A model generated the notes under the pieces. That model ran no database searches and was not told where the DNA came from. It saw only the letters and a program-made list of their open reading frames with translations. A program made the translations under genes and the position numbers. Below are positions 24,769 to 38,300 of a DNA stretch of 64,000 nucleotides, in pieces (position 1 is the first letter of the stretch; every line of letters starts with the position of its first letter). This stretch comes from Psettodes erumei (Eukaryota > Chordata > Actinopteri > Pleuronectiformes > Psettodidae): NCBI GenBank assembly GCA_016785225.1, contig JAFBJZ010000354.1:1588001-1652000 (forward strand). Direction: 5' to 3'.

Positions 24769-26639
24769 CCTCAGGCAGGTATGTTGTGTTTGTTTCAAGG
24801 TGTGGTTTCCACATTGTGAGTTGGCCAATCAGCAAGGTCAAGCGCAAAGAATGTGCTACCCCCCTTTCTTTATTCTACACAAATCAACTTGTTTGGTATG
24901 TACGCCATTTCCAGGAGTGTGTGTGTCTGTGTAACTTACTACTAACTAAAGTTTCAGTGTGCGTTGATGTGAGGATACTGAGTTTCTGAGTGTGAATCAT
25001 CAACAAAAGCATAACTGCGTAAGTCCGTGTGTGTGTCTCATCATCCAGACAGCTGCTGTGCTGTAATGTTAGCCAGGGGGAGGAGACCGCAGCACATAGA
25101 GAAGTTCTCGGAGGAGCAACACTCAACAGCTGCTCTTCAGCTCCTCCGGGCCTTTCTCCCTCCCTTTCCCTTTCCTCTTTTAACACTGACTCTCTTCTGT
25201 GATCCCCGCTCCCTCGCTCTTTCTCTTTACTGGGGCTCGAGATTTTTTTTCCTGTTTTTTTTGGCCTTTGGCAACAGCATTTCATGTTGTGCGACTATGT
25301 GCAAAGACAAATGAAAGAGTAACCAGTATGTTGGTGAACAAGTCAATGTTGATTGAAGTCAATATTGTATTACAACATTTGACAGTCTGCTGCCAACAGT
25401 GCTTTATTCTTGGAAAAATATGCCTTGTCCTTACACACTCAACCTTTTGGGGTGGGCCATGTAAATTCTAACTTTTTAGTTTTTGGTTTAGTTTTTGGTT
25501 TCTGTCACCCTGCACTGAGTATCCTTGTCCACATTTGGCCACCGAGCAATGACAGTCAGGAAATTCTCATAAAATGACATGGATTCGCAAAGGCAGAGCA
25601 CAGCACCAGTAGAGTTAAAGGCTTCTAGCTGAAAATAGTGCCGACCCTGTGGTTTTTTAATGGTTTAAATAAATCTTGAAGTTGACCTTAGCATGTCATG
25701 GAAAATTTAAGTGACCTCCGACCCTTCCAAATTGATTCACACACCACATCATTCCCTTAACTTAGATAAACTCAGAGGGAGAGACGGAGAGAATGTTCTT
25801 CAGTTTATGGACCCTGCTGGAAATTTCATCTCCCTCTGATGTATTTTTACTTAATTCCCTCAGACACAACACAAAGTAGCCAAACCAATTACAATTAAAA
25901 CACACTCAGCTGGGCCTCAATAACCAAGTGTCCCACAGGTGTCCTGGCTCCCTCTGAGTGGCACATGCTCACACACTCGATGGAGCTCAGGCAGTGGGGG
26001 ACTGCTTGCCAACTCGGATTAATAGCCCGTGCACAGACACAATCAAAGGAACAAATCTTACATGCTGCGTGGTAGATATCAGAAATATAACAAATAAATG
26101 CAGGCTCACACAGGTAGCATGCGCACACGCACACATACAGATTAAACAGGTACCATCTCTCTGCTCTGTCTCACACCCACACAAATAACATATAACATAC
26201 AATAACAGGCCACACAGGATATTAAACCCTAGGACTGAGCGAGATAAACACATTTATCACACAAGAGCTCTTTCATGCTTTTATCTCTGTCCACCTCTCT
26301 GCAATGCACCTTCACTCTTCCTTCCTCCCTCCCTCCCTCCCTCTCCATCAGCCCGCTTTATTTCTTTGAAGCACATCTTTGTTTAACTCCCAGAGCTGAT
26401 GCAGATTTATGACATCTTAACAAGGCATCCTTTGTTTTTGTCACCAATCACTACTTTCATTTTGGTAGTAACCCCTTGTATAGCACAATTTCCCCCGTCT
26501 GTTTGCTCCCCCCTACCCATCTGACCTTTAAATCCATTTCCAATTCACTCAATCTAGCCTTTTCCCTCTCTGCCTTTTAAAATTCTTCCCATTAGTTATC
26601 TTCTTCCCTCCCTTCCTCCCTTGCCATTAATCTCTACAC

Positions 26640-26960
26640 CCACACTGATCCTCTTCTTGCCTCATTGCTCTTGGGGTCATGTGTGCAAACTCTACGGTGT
26701 GCCGCTGATAATGTCGGATGATAAAGCACACATTGTCAGCGATGCTGTCACCAGAGCCTTGTTCAACCTGGATCCATCTCAATAGTGCGGCATAAAGCAG
26801 AGCGCGTCTATTTCTTTGTATGTACTGAGCTGCACATGAGCCAAGTAATACTGAGTAGCCATCAGCTCTGGGTCGATCAGGCAGAGGTGACAGACAGTGG
26901 CTGTCATCCCTCAATAGGCTGACACTAAGTGGCTAAATCAGTTTAAAGCTACTGTAACTA
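26640..26960. promoter_or_regulatory. candidate conserved non-coding element
   Basis: A balanced-composition, non-repetitive block contains TGATAATGTCGGATGATAAAG, GCGGCATAAAG and GGCTGACACTAAGTGGC. A 95-codon frame is open on the - strand, but it has no splice context and no recognisable domain, so a non-coding role is preferred. Evolutionary conservation is untested. Confidence 0.25.
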
Positions 26961-28369
26961 AACGCAGCGGAGGCAGCAGGGAAACTCACAACAAGAAGAA
27001 GGAAGGAGGAGGGAGGAAGGGATGGATGCTGGGAGGAATGACAGTAATCCTCTTCATTGTTAGCAAGATGGAAAAGATCCTTTCATTCTTTGCAAAACAA
27101 AACACACACACACAGTAAAATATAAAAACACACTTGAAATACTTTTCATTCATATCACACACTCAAAGCCAAGTTTTACTGTGCTTCTCATTACATTTCA
27201 TACGTTTATTCATCACTTTAACCAACACAGACAGCATGTCCTTGAAGTGAGACTTTGTAACTTTTAAAAGAGGAAATCACATGCTCCTCTAATCCCTTTC
27301 AAATGAAAAAACGGAATTAAGACACCTGTCCTGTATTCAGCACACTGTGGGGTTTGACTTGATCTGTTTTGACCAGCAGCTAAATGCCAGCAAACTTCAG
27401 TAGCTGTGTATATAACATTACAGTCTCAGTTCACTGACTTATGAATCTTGTCCACTTGGTGTCTTACTGGGAATCTGGTGGAGGATTTATATCAATTTGA
27501 TTTCTGTGCAAGGGGATTCACTAGGGCTTATATGATTGGCTGCTTGTGATCCACAATGTGTTCTTTTCTATTTCTACATATGGCTACTTCCCTTATTGTA
27601 ATTTTTTCATGGAAATTTCCCTTAATGCTCCTGACATAAGTACTCCTCGGGGAACCTTTAGGAAATGATCCCTGAAGATTTTTACCAAAATAAACTTTTG
27701 GGAACCCTGAAGGAATGTTCCCTGAAGGTTTCTGTATCTGCTTGCAGGCATTTTCCCATTATTTTAGTTGTGGAAACTAAGCATCTTCTTCATTTTTAAC
27801 ATATTATATTAATACCAGAGACATTCTACATTGTTTACATGAGAATTCAGTGTCTCCAATAAAGCATTTGAACCAGCAAATGTTTGAAGATTTCATTGCA
27901 GGTCTTACAGTGCTTGAAGCCCCTGAAGATGCTGACATGTATCCTCACCTCCATGACATCGACAGGGGATGACATTGATGCTGTTATTTATGTTCTCCGT
28001 TAATTCCCTCTATCCACCCCATACTCTGATACACTGCACATTCCTGCTTTGTATTCTAAGCACGAATCGATTTCTCTGGGTCAAACTGAGACTTCTAATT
28101 TCCTAATGGAAAACCATCTTAGCAGGGTGAGTGTGTGTCAGGACAATGGCTCCAGCAGGGCCCTAAACAGAGAGTCTATATAAATGCCTGGCGTTCGGCA
28201 AAACTATCACAGAGTGGTACAGGGTGGGAGCACACTGTTACGTAAGCTCAACATTACAGTGAGCGTATGTGGAGAATGAAACAACCTTTTTTTAGTAGAG
28301 ATTTTTGGAGGAATTCTTTCATCCCCTCCCCCATCATTTCTGTTTGGTTTTGATATGCAAGTTTACAAA

Positions 28370-28480
28370 GAGCCAATTACAGTTATAGCTGCTGTTGATA
28401 AAAGCCATCCTACTAACTGCTACTGATTGACGCACAAAGCCACACAGTGATTTGCCAATGACTGATGGCTTCATTTCAGC
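28370..28480. promoter_or_regulatory. candidate conserved non-coding element
   Basis: A non-repetitive block contains GCCAATTACAG, TTGATAAAAGCCATC and TTTGCCAATGACTGATGGC, motifs resembling homeodomain and CCAAT/NF1 sites. No open frame is convincing. The assignment is by appearance only. Confidence 0.2.
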
Positions 28481-29279
28481 TCATTTCTAAACATGAAAGC
28501 TAGCGGAGAGAACGCTGCATCATGAAGTCAGCAGCGAGCCCATCCTTAAAGCAGCTGTCACTGCAAAATACATGAGCTTCCTCAGTTTTTCTGTTCTGTC
28601 ACAACAAATCATGGGATCAATCAATGTGAGGGGAAATTTACATAAGGCTGTTTATATCAAAGAGATTAACTTTGTGCAAGCTGGGAATCAATTTAGATGT
28701 CATCTTCTAGGAAGTGTGAGGGAAAGAAACGTACACGGAAGAATTACATCTAAAGCAAACTGATTTCTGATAAGACTTTGATCTGGTGTAAGAGGATTTT
28801 AGAGGCGATGTTCAATAGTGAGTGACTGTTTTAGCTGCCATACATGCCTTACATATTTGACCATATTTGTACAATTTCTGGTTCCCTTGCTGCAACTGTG
28901 TTTGTCTTGAAAAGCACACAAATACAGCATGAAAAATAACAGTGACACTGCTAAAGAAATCCCAAAACAGCATTGTTGTAAATTGTCTGTTGCAAAGATG
29001 GGAATAAAAAATGCGCAGAATAAGGGTGTGATTGGTTTTCTTCAGTTTTTTTTCATTATAAATTCTAAACAGCTGGAACAAAATAAAAGTTACATCAACA
29101 CACCACAGAGGTCATGGCAGTGTACCACAAAATATACAGTATACAGTACAGAGAGAGAAGCACTGAGACTGAGAATATCTCATAAAAAAAGAATCCTAAA
29201 TAATAATAAAAAAACATTTCTTTCTTCTCTCAGGGAGTGGGAAAAGCTTGGAAAAATGAAAACTCAGTAGTTGCAAAAT

Positions 29280-32200
29280 TAAGAATCCCCTTTCTAAAAA
29301 CCAACTTGTACACCACAGTATTATTTTTAAAACATTAAAATAAAATAAAAAAGCAATGCTCCAAGTTCACCTATCTATCTTCACCTGCCATTGCAGGTTG
29401 ATAACAGTCAATATGGCAAGATCAGTAGACAGCCACTGGAAAAAGAAAATGAGCCTTGTGGGCACAGATAGTGGTTTGTGACCTTTGTTTTTTTTTTTTT
29501 TTTAAATCAACGGCCATCAGTTCCAGTGTACAACAAAGTAAAAGGGCACTTCAACTGTCAAATGAAACCTTGCTGTCCTGCTGACAGTGTCGGGGGTGGT
29601 GTGGGGACAGAAATGCCAGTATTGCAAACCTTAAACACAGAAACACTCCTGCTGTGACACTCAAAAAGTCTTTCATTTGGTAAAAATAAAAAGATACATC
29701 ACATACTACCAGCAACAACCCTCAATCCCTCCCACACCTTCCCTTCCCCTGCTTGCATCAAACTAGAGCGAAACTGTACCAGTGATTTCTCCTGACAGGT
29801 TAGTCTGTGTCGGCAGCATAGTGGGCCACAGTTTGAGCCTGTCGATCATTTTGCCAAAATTCCACCAATTTTACAAAGAAAGCTGATTTTAATTGGGCTT
29901 TCTGGGTGGAAACGCCACGCGTTCTGCTTGCGAGAATGGTTTCATAGAGGACCAAAAAGGCTTGGCAAGAAATGAGAGCAATTACAGTCCCAGGCAAGCC
30001 GCTTAGTAACATCAGACACTTTAAGCTCCACATCATGCACAGTATACCTCCTGCTTGACAGACAGGGTAATCAGTGTTTGAATTTACAAAGAAACAGGAG
30101 TGCGCAGGAAAACAAGTGAAGAATTGGTGTACTAACATAATATACAAGTATGCTGGATATGACAAGAACAAATTTGTACAACCTAATAGCTTGCTTGTTC
30201 CGTGGCTTTTTAGCTGGATTTTAAAAAAAAAAAAGCCAAACAATTCTCGAGAAAGGATTGGTGTTATTAAACGCCCAGGCTGTATCTACTGAAAGCTAAT
30301 TAGGGAGATTGGAAAAAGAAATCTATAAACATTCACAGGTGGTGAAAAATGCAATTAAACAAACAGCGCCAGAGCAAACACAGAGCTTCTTTGAGCGAAT
30401 ATGTTACAGCCATGTGTGACTAACAGTGCGCTTAGGGATTAATGTGGTGAGCACAAATCATCACTTATTACTGAGGTAAATAAAACAGAATGACAGCCTG
30501 CGATAGTTTTGCCCGATATGCCAAGCAGAGAGCAGAGAATTTAAGTGCGGACTCCAAGGCAGAGTTGATGTTCAGTCTTACACTTGCATGCAAACACACA
30601 CAAAAAAGCACAGTGGCTTAATGTCATTTTGTGTTTCAATGGGGTAGATGAGAAAGATTGTGCCACTGTGTCTGGATTCAGCTCTACTCTGCAGCGGAGT
30701 CAACCAACGATGTGATTTGGTGAATAAGGAGTTGGAAGAAAAGAAGTCATGATTATAATGTCATCCAGTGATTAGGTGTCACATTATGATGTAACACATG
30801 TGTGGTTTTAAACCTGTCGTAGAACAGATGGATGGAGTTGAAGCAACTCAGTCTTTTAAAAAAACAACAAAAAACAAACGGGGGAGGGGGGGACTCCACC
30901 CAACAGGTCTACTCCAGGTTATAAAACAAGCATAAGTGAAACCAGGCATGGTGCTTCCCCAAAAAACAAACCCACTTCCAAGCTCCACCTCTTGTTGACC
31001 CCCCTCACTGCTCCTCGTGTAGTAAATAAAATGAGTCCTGTTTTCAGAACAGTTGTCCTCCTTCCCTTCATGTCTCTGTCGGTTGCTTTCCATGACTACG
31101 TTCATCACTGTCAGAGAGAAAAACACAAAGAATAACAATATAAATATGGGTTGACATTGACAATGCCCTCGATGACTGAGAATCTGCATAGATAATATAA
31201 ATATGATGTATTGATTAAATTTAGCTTCTAACGATGAAGAAATACTGTATTTATGACTTTCCAATATGTTCCTTTTAACCAACTTGCTAAAAAAAAACAC
31301 CCCAAAGCAAACTGAATGAAGGATGTTCTTTGATTCCATAAATAAATACTCTCTCTTAATATTCATTCACAGCTCATCAGCAGCAAGATCAAGAGCTAAT
31401 TATCTGGAGGTAAACTTCTTCATTTAGATTAGATAGCAGCATAAGAAAGAACAATTACTTTGCAATAAAAAATGATCATATTTTAAATGATGATGTGATT
31501 CTGGATTCAAAAAAGTGAACTTACGCTATTGTAGCCTTTCATATCTTACAATATGTGCAATGTGATTGCATGAAGGTATTTTATGTGGCATCAAAGGGCC
31601 TACAGGGTACCAGTGCAGACAGAACATCATAGTAAAAGAATCTACAGCATCTTCTTGTTGTATCCATTTCAAAAGCACAGCAAAAAATGTCTGCCGTCTT
31701 CCTGCAGTGCTGGAATGTCACTAAGCTTGCTGTCAGCAGTATCAAAAATCACATAAAACAAGGCTTGATTAAACTAGCGTACACATTCAGGTCCAATATG
31801 CCACCACCATAAATTTTGTGATGAGATGTTTTACATTCTTTGATGACATTCCCAGATGATTCCGCACAGCTGTCACCCTCCATCATCTGAGCATCTGAGC
31901 TGCAGCAGTAGCAGCTTTCTCAAATCGGCTCATTTTGAACTGCAACTGCTATAAGGAATATGTCTACAAGACCGTTCTTAGCCACACAGTGTTGCAAGAA
32001 ATTCAGAGGACTAACTATGGTACTAAGTTGCTACTGAATGCATGTACACATCCAAATAATTCAGAATGTGATTAATTACATGAGCAAGCCACGGTGAACT
32101 AATTCCCCACTAGATGAAATTCGATTACAGGTTTTTAGAAACTCATTGTCTTTTGTGATAAGAGTCTGCATAGGCCTGGCCACAAACAGTAAGTAACCTA

Positions 32201-32379
32201 ATGGAAACCATTTCTGAAGAAGAAGCCCATTCACATTGGAAATGGCTTTGTTTTCATCCACTGCATTGTCCTTAACAGCTGAAGTGCCCTTGATCTGTCC
32301 CTGCATAGCAACAGTGTGTAGCATCATGATTCATATTCATTAATGCAGAGAGAGGAACTGTTGGTTTTCCCTACGAAGA
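29280..32379. other. probable 3' UTR or 3' flank of the BCAM-type gene
   Basis: Downstream (on the - strand) of the last placed coding exon of the adhesion receptor. It contains a T run near 29488-29505 and two long but featureless - strand open frames (29800-30243 and 30848-31366). Their translations have no recognisable domain and their composition is untypical of genes. I could not find a terminal exon encoding an MCAM-like KYIDLR end here. Confidence 0.4.
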
Positions 32380-35317
32380 TCATGAGCTGGAGGTCACTGT
32401 TAAACCACTGTTGATTGGCCCCCAGTCCCATCCTGTATCCACTGGCCTAACCTGCTCTGTGGACGGTCTCTTGTTGAGGAGACCGGCCTCTTCGTTGGCC
32501 TTGTCCGTCTTCATCTCGACCACAATGTCATTGTTCACCTCTCCAGTGGTCCTGCTGAGAGAGAATGGGGTGGCAAAAGGGCAAATGCAAGAGAAAGAGT
32601 TGGTGAGCTGTGATGAACAGGAAATGTTTCCTTGTACATCAAATGGATCTAGCTCCCTAACCAGTGGTTTCACCTCCACACGTTATATGTGTTCTTGATG
32701 TAATACTGGGCTGCTGTACTTTGAACTTTGTTTTACACTTCTTCCATTTTCTCTGCGATGGAGTATACTGTACATTTTTGAAGGTTTCATCTCAAATCAA
32801 AGATGTTACAGTATTTTACTTTGATTTAGGTGGAGAAATTTGGTTCTCTCTCATCCAACAGTATCAGTATCAGTTTTATTACTCCATTTATCTGCCAAAT
32901 CAGTTCGCTTTTTTATTATGTGATATTCTCTTGTAATTTCATTTTTCAGTTTCATAGAAATCCATATAGGCTGGTAAATGCTTTTATTTCACTGTCTTAA
33001 TTGCAGTGCCACAAATAACTCATAACTTTAGTTTTCCCTCCATCCTTTTAAAGATTTCAAAGAGCACATTGACAAAAAAGCACCACAATACAGCGCATTT
33101 AGTTGTCATTGAATCACCTGAAATAACCTCTGCCAACATCAATCTTTCAGGCCGTCTTTCCCTCCCCACTACTTACACTTCCTTCTTGTCCTTCTTGCTG
33201 CAGGGCAGCTTGTTCTTCTTGTTCAGGAAGTAGATGAGGGCCACCAGCAACAGGAGCAGCAGAACACACACCACCACGGCTATCACCACACTGCTGGAGC
33301 CTCCCTGCTGCTTGTCAGCTACAGGGCCGCAATGGAGGGAAACATGGAGGGAGGGATGGATGGAGGAGGCAAATGGTCGGGATGGAGGGTCGGTTGGATA
33401 GTGGAGGGAGGATTGGGTGGGAAGGAGGTGTGGCAGGGGAAGTGAGGAAATCGATCACAGCGGGAAGGGGAAGGAAATGGGGGGGTGTTTTTTTATTTTG
33501 AGGGGGCAGTAGTAGGGAGGGGTCATCGTGGGTTGGGTGTAGGGATATGGGGTGTTTGATTTGTGGGTTAGAAAAGAAGGAAGAAGAGGGAAGGAAATGA
33601 TTAAATTTGGGATATTAGAGGTGAAATGATTGGGAGGGTTGAAAGATGGAGATGTTGGGGATGGATAGGTGGATGATGGATGGATGGATGGGCAGAGAGG
33701 AAAAGAAGCAGGGGAGGGGAGTTGGGATGTGGGGTTAGTCTAACTTTTGAATGCAATGACTGAAATGTGATGTGACCCTAAAACAGGGCCTGTAAACTGA
33801 TAATGCCAGCGCAAGAAAACAACACTGAACATACTCACCCATTCACCTACACTTGTATTACTATACTTGTGAGGACATGTCATGACAAGAATCAAATTTG
33901 AATTTACTTGACATAAATTCCAACAATACTATAAATTCAAGAAGCATTTTAAAGGGCAATGAATTTATACTACGGCTATTGAGAATAGATTTTTAAATCA
34001 ATAGATAATACTCCTTCACAATACTTATATCTGACTGAATATCCTTAAAAGAACAGTTTGACAATCAGGGGAAATCCAAAGTTATTTTTTGTTTGGATCA
34101 GAGCATTAATATTTAATATGAAGCTGAAGCCAGGAGATGGTTAGTTGATCTTGGCAGAAAGACTGGAAACAAGGCAAAACACTGGGCCAGTGTATCTCCA
34201 AAGTTAAAAAAAAGAAAAAAGTTAAAAAAAAACGCCCACCTGTGAAGGCAACACATTATACCTCATTTATATGTCTCATTTGTTGAGTATTTCTTAGCTA
34301 GTTGGAGTGACTACCTGGGGTCGCAGCTGGTTGCTTGGCAACATCACTGTGCTGAAAAGACTGGAAAAATGTCAAACTATTCCTTTAAAAATTTTCTACA
34401 GATAAAGTACTTGAGACACTACTGCTGGATAAACTGACCTCACCTGAAACATATGTTAATTTCAAGTGAAGTGTTTCTTTTGAAATGGGAATCTGCTCTG
34501 CTGTTTTGGGACACATGAACTCATCTTTGAACCAAAAATGCTAAAATCGTTTCAGTGTGAGCAAATCTGCAGGACATATTCAGTTTGAGGCCACATACCC
34601 ATCTTGTTGTAAGAGATGAATTGAAAATAGAAAATATAAAAATTAAATGTAGCTGTAGTAAGGCAGTCGTATGTTGTCATACTTCCTCTGCTGTCTGACC
34701 TCACAACTATGGTAATGCAAGTTAGCATTCACAAACACAGTAGCTCCTGTAAACACAAATACACTAACCTGCACACACAGACATCGATACACACACAGCA
34801 ACTTACAGCTCTAGACGTACACCATGTTCATGTCAGTAGGGTTAGCGATACAGACCTGACTTAAGCACAGGGTTTCCAGAGAGCAGCACTTTTGAGAGAA
34901 AGAGAGTTTCTCAGTCCCACAGCATAGCAAAGCAGCAAACACAACACATGTGCCACTAAGAGCATACGCACACAAAAAGCTAAAGTTATATAGAATCCTA
35001 CACACAGCACCCAACGGTTAGGGAGGAAACGACAAAAGGAGAAAAGCCAGAAAGAAGGCAGTTGGAAAGTAAAGGTGACCACAAAGGAGACACAGTGAAG
35101 AAACAAAGAGAGGAAAGGAAGGAATAGAATAGAATAGAATCCTTTATTGTCCCCAAGGGGCCACAAAAAGTTGTAGTAGCATCCACAAAATATAGGACAG
35201 ACATCATACAAAGGTGACGAGAGAAGAATAACAATATACAATATCCACAGTGTTTGGTAGCAAGAGGGCAAATATACAAGATTACAGTACAGCAGAGGGA
35301 AGGAGAGGGGTGTGTGT

Positions 35318-35364
<47 letters not shown>

Positions 35365-38300
35365 GAGGAAGGGCCGGGGCAAGAGGAGATGGGTGGAGGT
35401 GGGATTTCTAAATTACAGGGTGTGTACAACAAAGAGTCCTGAGAGAAGGAGGGAGGAGGAGAGGAGGAGGAGGAGGGAGAAGGCTCTACCTCTGTCGGCT
35501 GAGTTGCCAATTGCTGTAAAAAAAGAGAAACAGAGGAAAAGAAGAAAGGGTTTAGGTCGCAGCTACTGGTGCTGGTGAAAGAGCAAAAGAAAGCGCCTGT
35601 GAGCTGCACTGACACTTTATTAATCCATGGGTCACACGTGAAGTTGTTTCTAAGGTCTCAGTCACAAGCGATGCCATTCAAACCTAAAAGTCTCAGCTAT
35701 TAATAACTGTTATTGACTAACGAATAAATTGGATGGTGTAATTTTACTAAAATTTATTTAATAAAAAGCCATATCGAATAGAAAAGGATGTGTTTCACTG
35801 AAGTAATGCTGTTGGGACCACAGCAAAAACACATTTTGACATTACACCTCAGTCATCAAAAGCCCGTGCTGGAGAAAACACAAAGGCCAAGGTGACGTTG
35901 TGGCATTGCAGCTGCCATCATCTCCTGAAACTGACCTCTTTTGAGAGATACCGGGAAGGACTTGCTATCAGTTCCGTGCTCGTTGGAGACCTCGCAGGTT
36001 GCCCCGTCCTTCATGACCCCGGCCGTGGCTTGTAGGGTCACGGTGCTCACCACCTTGTTGCCTTCCACTGATACCGACTGAAAGGAAGCAGGTAAAAGAG
36101 ATGGAGGATAGAGGTCAAAGAGACAATATGAATTTTTTGCAGTCTCCCTCATTATTTCTTACTCAGTATATTTTAATTTTAATTGTGGCACATTTTCCTC
36201 TTGCACTTTTTATTCCCCCTCTCGTTGCGTTGTTTAATAAGTCCCGTACCTTTCAGTGTGCATTTATTTTTTTCCTTTACTTCAGTTTTTTATACAAGAA
36301 GATTGTCTCTTACAAAATAGTTAGTAATCTAAATATCTCTAATTTTGGATCAAACATCCTGCATATCAATATTTGAAATGATAATTTTTTCAGAAGGATC
36401 ATTAATTTTTAATCTAATTTTATCACTTTTTAATATAATTTTTCATTTACGAAACTGTATTCCCTCTGTAAATTTCTTTAAAGCTGCCTGTCATGGGATT
36501 ATCTTTCCAACTATATCACATCAATATGAAGTATTAGAATAAAATATTACTCCACAAGCTGTTTTTCAGTTTCTCTTCTTTTCCTATGACTTTTGCAGTT
36601 CAAAATGCCAGTCTTCCAAGAAGAAGATCTTAAGATGCTATGAAAAATAAATCATACTTCAAACTTCACATCTGGACCCCAAAGAAAACACTCACAGTAA
36701 TAGCTCAGTTCGGCTGAAATACATCTTGCACCTCAGTTACAATTCCTTCCAGTAAAGTAGCAATGGCTTCTTCTACATTGTGCAATGGGAAAGAGTTTTT
36801 TGTTTTTTTGTCTCTGCTGGTCTGGGTTTTGTTTCCACACACATACTTGTTTTCCTGAGGGCTTCCAGGTGACCTGAGGGGCGGGGTAGCCGTAGGCCGA
36901 GCACTTCAGAGTCACCGTGTCTCCTTCCTTCTCCACCTCTGCGACAGCTGGAGTCTCAATCATCGGCTTTCCTGGAAGAGGGAGTGAGATGGTGGCAGTT
37001 GAACAATTGGAACTTTTTTTTTGCAAACAGCGCAGCAAAACTTCAAACACACATACACACACACACACACACACCGGCACGCACAAAGACATTAACCTAG
37101 TTACATCCCATACTGAATCATAATCAACAGACTAGGAAGTGACACTACCTCTCTGCTGCTTCCTACAACCATACAACCTCCTTCCTCTGACTAAAGCAAT
37201 ACCCAGCACACCCTTACGCTGATCATTGTTATGTGTATGTGTAGTGGTGGGTAATTTGGAAAAAGGAAAAAGGATAAGCAGTAGGCCTCACGGTGCTTCA
37301 GAAGTTACTTTCAGTGGCTAGCTGAGTTGTGCGTGGGTGTGAGAGAGGCACAATACTGAAACACTTGACAGCTACTTAATCTTGTCCAAACATATTATTG
37401 TTGTTATAAGTGTTACCTTTGACAGTGAGGCTGACATTAGCCTGGGCAGTCAGTCCTGGCACCGATGGCACAGCTCCAACACACATGTACACTCCGGCTT
37501 TATCATAGGAAACATCTTGTATTGACAGAGTGCCATCCTGAGAGAGCACTTCAGAGCCCTGGAGGAACACAAACATCCACAAATAAAACCAACCGGACTC
37601 AAGCTAATATACCTCTATTCATTTTTTTTCAGTCTCTCTGTGTGAATATGAGAGCAGAGCAGCACTGTGAATATCTAGTTTGCAGCCACGCCGCTATGCT
37701 GGGAAAGCAGAAAAAAACCCTTCACACACACACTCTTCCAACGTGCGGTGATAACAGATCAAAGTGAGTCTTCCATGATGAACCTGCCTCTCGCAGTTTC
37801 TCTCAACTTCTTCTCACAGGAATCGCACTTTAAGAACAAACACATTCTCTATCCGGAAAAATAGCAACTGGTGAGACACAACAACAGATAGACAAGCTAC
37901 AACAACAAGCCTGACACTGAAGCAACACTGCTCATAACAAATGGAGGAATGGGGATGAATAGCAAAATACCAATAGTATCACAATGATTTGTGGTGTTAC
38001 AGTTAAAGAATGTCCTGAGTTTTATTCAGATTCAGAGTCAACACTTTTTATGTTCTTAGGTTTAGAATATCACAGGATGTGCAGAGACATCTGCGTGTCT
38101 CTCACTGCCATCAACTATTACATCCAGCCTGCTGCAGACATAGAATATGCAAACTCCAACGGGTTTATATTATCTTTCAACCAAAATCCAGAAAGACCAC
38201 ACTTGAAGCCTGTCATTTTTAAAAGCTTGAAATCACAATGGATGAAGTTATCCTGCTATGGTAAAACTGAAAATGAACAAAAAATATCCTGCTGTTGCAT

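Larger units (their letters stand above)
17050..29280. other. large intergenic region without supported genes
   Basis: About 12 kb with no exon I can defend on either strand. It contains microsatellites (20277-20314, 21550-21574, 23967-24032, about 24735-24765), a bipartite teleost interspersed repeat (18945-19240), a CCCT run (about 26325-26343), and several complex blocks that look more like regulatory DNA than decayed repeat (see separate entries). Short open frames here are mostly translations of CA/GT tracts. Confidence 0.6.

Noticed and set aside
24328..24828. 166-codon - strand frame
   Set aside because: Crosses a CA array (HTHTHT) and has no domain or splice evidence.
29800..30243. 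147-codon - strand open frame, possibly a last receptor exon after an acceptor near 29798
   Set aside because: The translation has no recognised motif. A possible acceptor giving EKSLVQFRS was considered as an MCAM-like end but does not match KYIDLR and would be a chance resemblance.
30848..31366. 172-codon - strand open frame
   Set aside because: Phe/Lys-rich translation of AT-rich sequence, no domain, no splice context. It lies in the presumed 3' UTR or flank.
34861..35615. Long - strand frames of 173 and 205 codons
   Set aside because: They run through the CA microsatellite and CT-rich intron sequence. Only the 24-nt microexon within them is supported.
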